Shown: positions 62,621-64,000 of the stretch, in pieces | How positions within the stretch are numbered: the stretch's first letter is position 1 | Layout of the letters: each line of letters opens with the position of its first letter | From: Antedon mediterranea | Taxonomy: Eukaryota; Echinodermata; Crinoidea; Comatulida; Antedonidae | DNA length: 64,000 bases | NCBI RefSeq assembly: GCF_964355755.1 | Contig: NW_027306095.1 | Coordinates: 372,001 to 436,000 of the forward strand | Reading direction: 5' to 3' | Notes under the pieces: generated by a model | Database searches by the model: none | The model's input: the letters and a program-made list of their open reading frames with translations, nothing else | Told to the model about the DNA's origin: nothing | Program-made: the position numbers and the translations under genes

Positions 62621-64000
62621 TAAATCGAAAAGCACAAAATGGTCTAAAACGTCTCCAAATGCGATTTGAAGTTATTTTGTGCACTTTGATGTTTTGTGTG
62701 AAAAGTTTTATCGAAATGCTCAAAATGGTCTAAAACGGTTTCAAATGTGATTTTAAGCACTTTGATATTTTTGTGTAATCAAGTTTCATCGAAATGCTCA
62801 AAATGGTCTAAAACGTCTCCAAATGCGATTTGAAGCTATTTTGTGCACTTTGATGTTTTTTTGTGAAAAGTTTCATCGAAATGCACAAAATGGTCTAAAA
62901 CGTCTCTAAATGCGATTTGAAGCTATTTTGTGCACTTTGATGTTTTTGTGTGAAAAGTTTCATCGAAATGCACAAAATGGTCTAAAACGTCTCTAAATGC
63001 GATTTGAAGCTATTTTGTGCACTTTGATGTTTTTTTGTGAAAAGTTTCATCGAAATGCACAAAATGGTCTAAAACGTCTCTAAATGCGATTTGAAGCTAT
63101 TTTGTGCACTTTGATGTTTTTTTGTGAAAAGTTTCATCGAAATGCACAAAATTGTCTAAAACGTCTCTAAATGCGATTTGAAGCTATTTTGTGCACTTTG
63201 TCGTTTTTGTGTGAAAAGTTTCATCGAAATGCACAAAATGGTCTAAAACGTCTGCAAATGCGATTTGAAGCTATTTTGTGCACTTTGTCGTTTTTGTGTG
63301 AAAAGTTTTTTCGAAATGCACAAAATGGTCTAAAACGTCTCCAATTGCGATTTGAAGTTATTTTGTGCACTTTGATGTTTTGTGTGAAAAGTTTTATCGA
63401 AATGCTCAAAATGGTCTAAAACGGTTTCAAATGTGATTTTAAGCACTTTGATATTTTTGTGTAATCAAGTTTCATCGAAATGCACAAAATGGTCTAAAAC
63501 GTCTGCAAATGCGATTTAAAGCTATTTTGTGCACTTTAATGTTTTGTGTGAAAAGTTTTATCGAAATTCTCAAAATGGTCTAAAACGGTTTCAAATGTGA
63601 TTTTAAGCACTTTGATGTTTTTGTGTAATCAAGTTTCATCGAAATGCACAAAATGGTTTAAAACGTCTGCAAATGCGATTTGAAGCTATTTTGTGCACTT
63701 TGATGTTTTTGTGTGAAAAGTTTCATCGAAATGCACAAAATTGTCTAAAACGTTTCCAAATACGATATTAAGCTATTGTATGCACTTTGATGTTTTTGAG
63801 TGAAAAGTTTTTTCGAAATGCACAAAATGGTCTAAAACGTCTCCAAATGCGATTTGGAGCTCTTTTGTGCACTTTGATGTTTTGTGTAAAAAGTTTGCTA
63901 TTTTGTGCACTTTAATGTTTTGTGTGAAAAGTTTTATCGAAATGCTCAAAATTGTCTAAAACGGTTTCAAATGTGATTTTAAGCACTTTGATATTTTTGT

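Larger units (their letters stand above)
49751..64000 (+). repeat. 87-bp satellite array, block VII (+ orientation, runs off the window)
   Basis: Initially parallels 23.63-30.3 kb, then contains a large tandem duplication (about 50.2-54.3 kb repeated at 58.7-62.6 kb) and a 350-bp duplication near 58 kb. 62.65-63.6 kb matches 54.96-55.93 kb at an offset of 7688 bp. The array continues to the last base. No gene is supported. Confidence 0.97.

Overview
The window is eukaryotic, almost certainly metazoan, heterochromatin-like DNA. About 60 kb of 64 kb is one AT-rich satellite family with an 87-bp monomer (variants of 86, 78 and 124 bp). A single 3.76-kb non-satellite island lies at 6283-10042. 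There are no bacterial-type operons, no rRNA or tRNA genes that I can recognise, and no CRISPR array. The island has canonical GT-AG intron borders, a Kozak-type start and clusters of CTAGGCC-type words. I cannot name the species.

The satellite is arranged as alternating, oppositely oriented blocks. Taking the CGAAATGCAC reading as +, the blocks are: 1-3249 (+), 3250-6282 (-), 10043-15675 (+), 15676-23630 (-), 23631-42028 (+), 42029-49750 (-) and 49751-64000 (+). The three +/- switches (3240-3259, 15666-15685, 42019-42038) are the same 20-bp perfect palindrome, fused at the self-complementary TGCA of the monomer. The three -/+ switches (around 6282/10043, 23630 and 49750) share another junction, TTTCGAAAAAACTTG. 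On top of this lie nested duplications of many sizes: 350 bp, 435 bp, 552 bp, 1275 bp (a 15-monomer higher-order unit), 2931 bp, about 8.3-8.5 kb, and a partly rearranged copy of roughly 14.7 kb displaced by about 26.1 kb.

The island has the hallmarks of a cut-and-paste DNA transposon. It has CACAGCTGTT termini in inverted orientation, further matched subterminal inverted repeats, and a 4-bp CGAA target duplication. Two intact paralogous empty sites exist in the same window, at 23.63 and 49.75 kb. It inserted within about 10 bp of a satellite inversion junction. Inside it I could assemble a four-exon gene model (7323-8445, + strand, 166 codons) with consistent splice phases. The predicted protein is small, with a lysine-rich N terminus and a probable coiled coil, and I do not recognise it. 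It is too short to be a usual transposase, so the element is probably non-autonomous or carries a captured gene fragment. The element also holds an internal tandem duplication (8601-9512).

Apparent ORFs in the satellite arise because 87 bp is 29 codons and both strands happen to lack stops. I do not annotate them as genes. Because the array is so self-similar, all large-scale conclusions depend on the assembly being correct.
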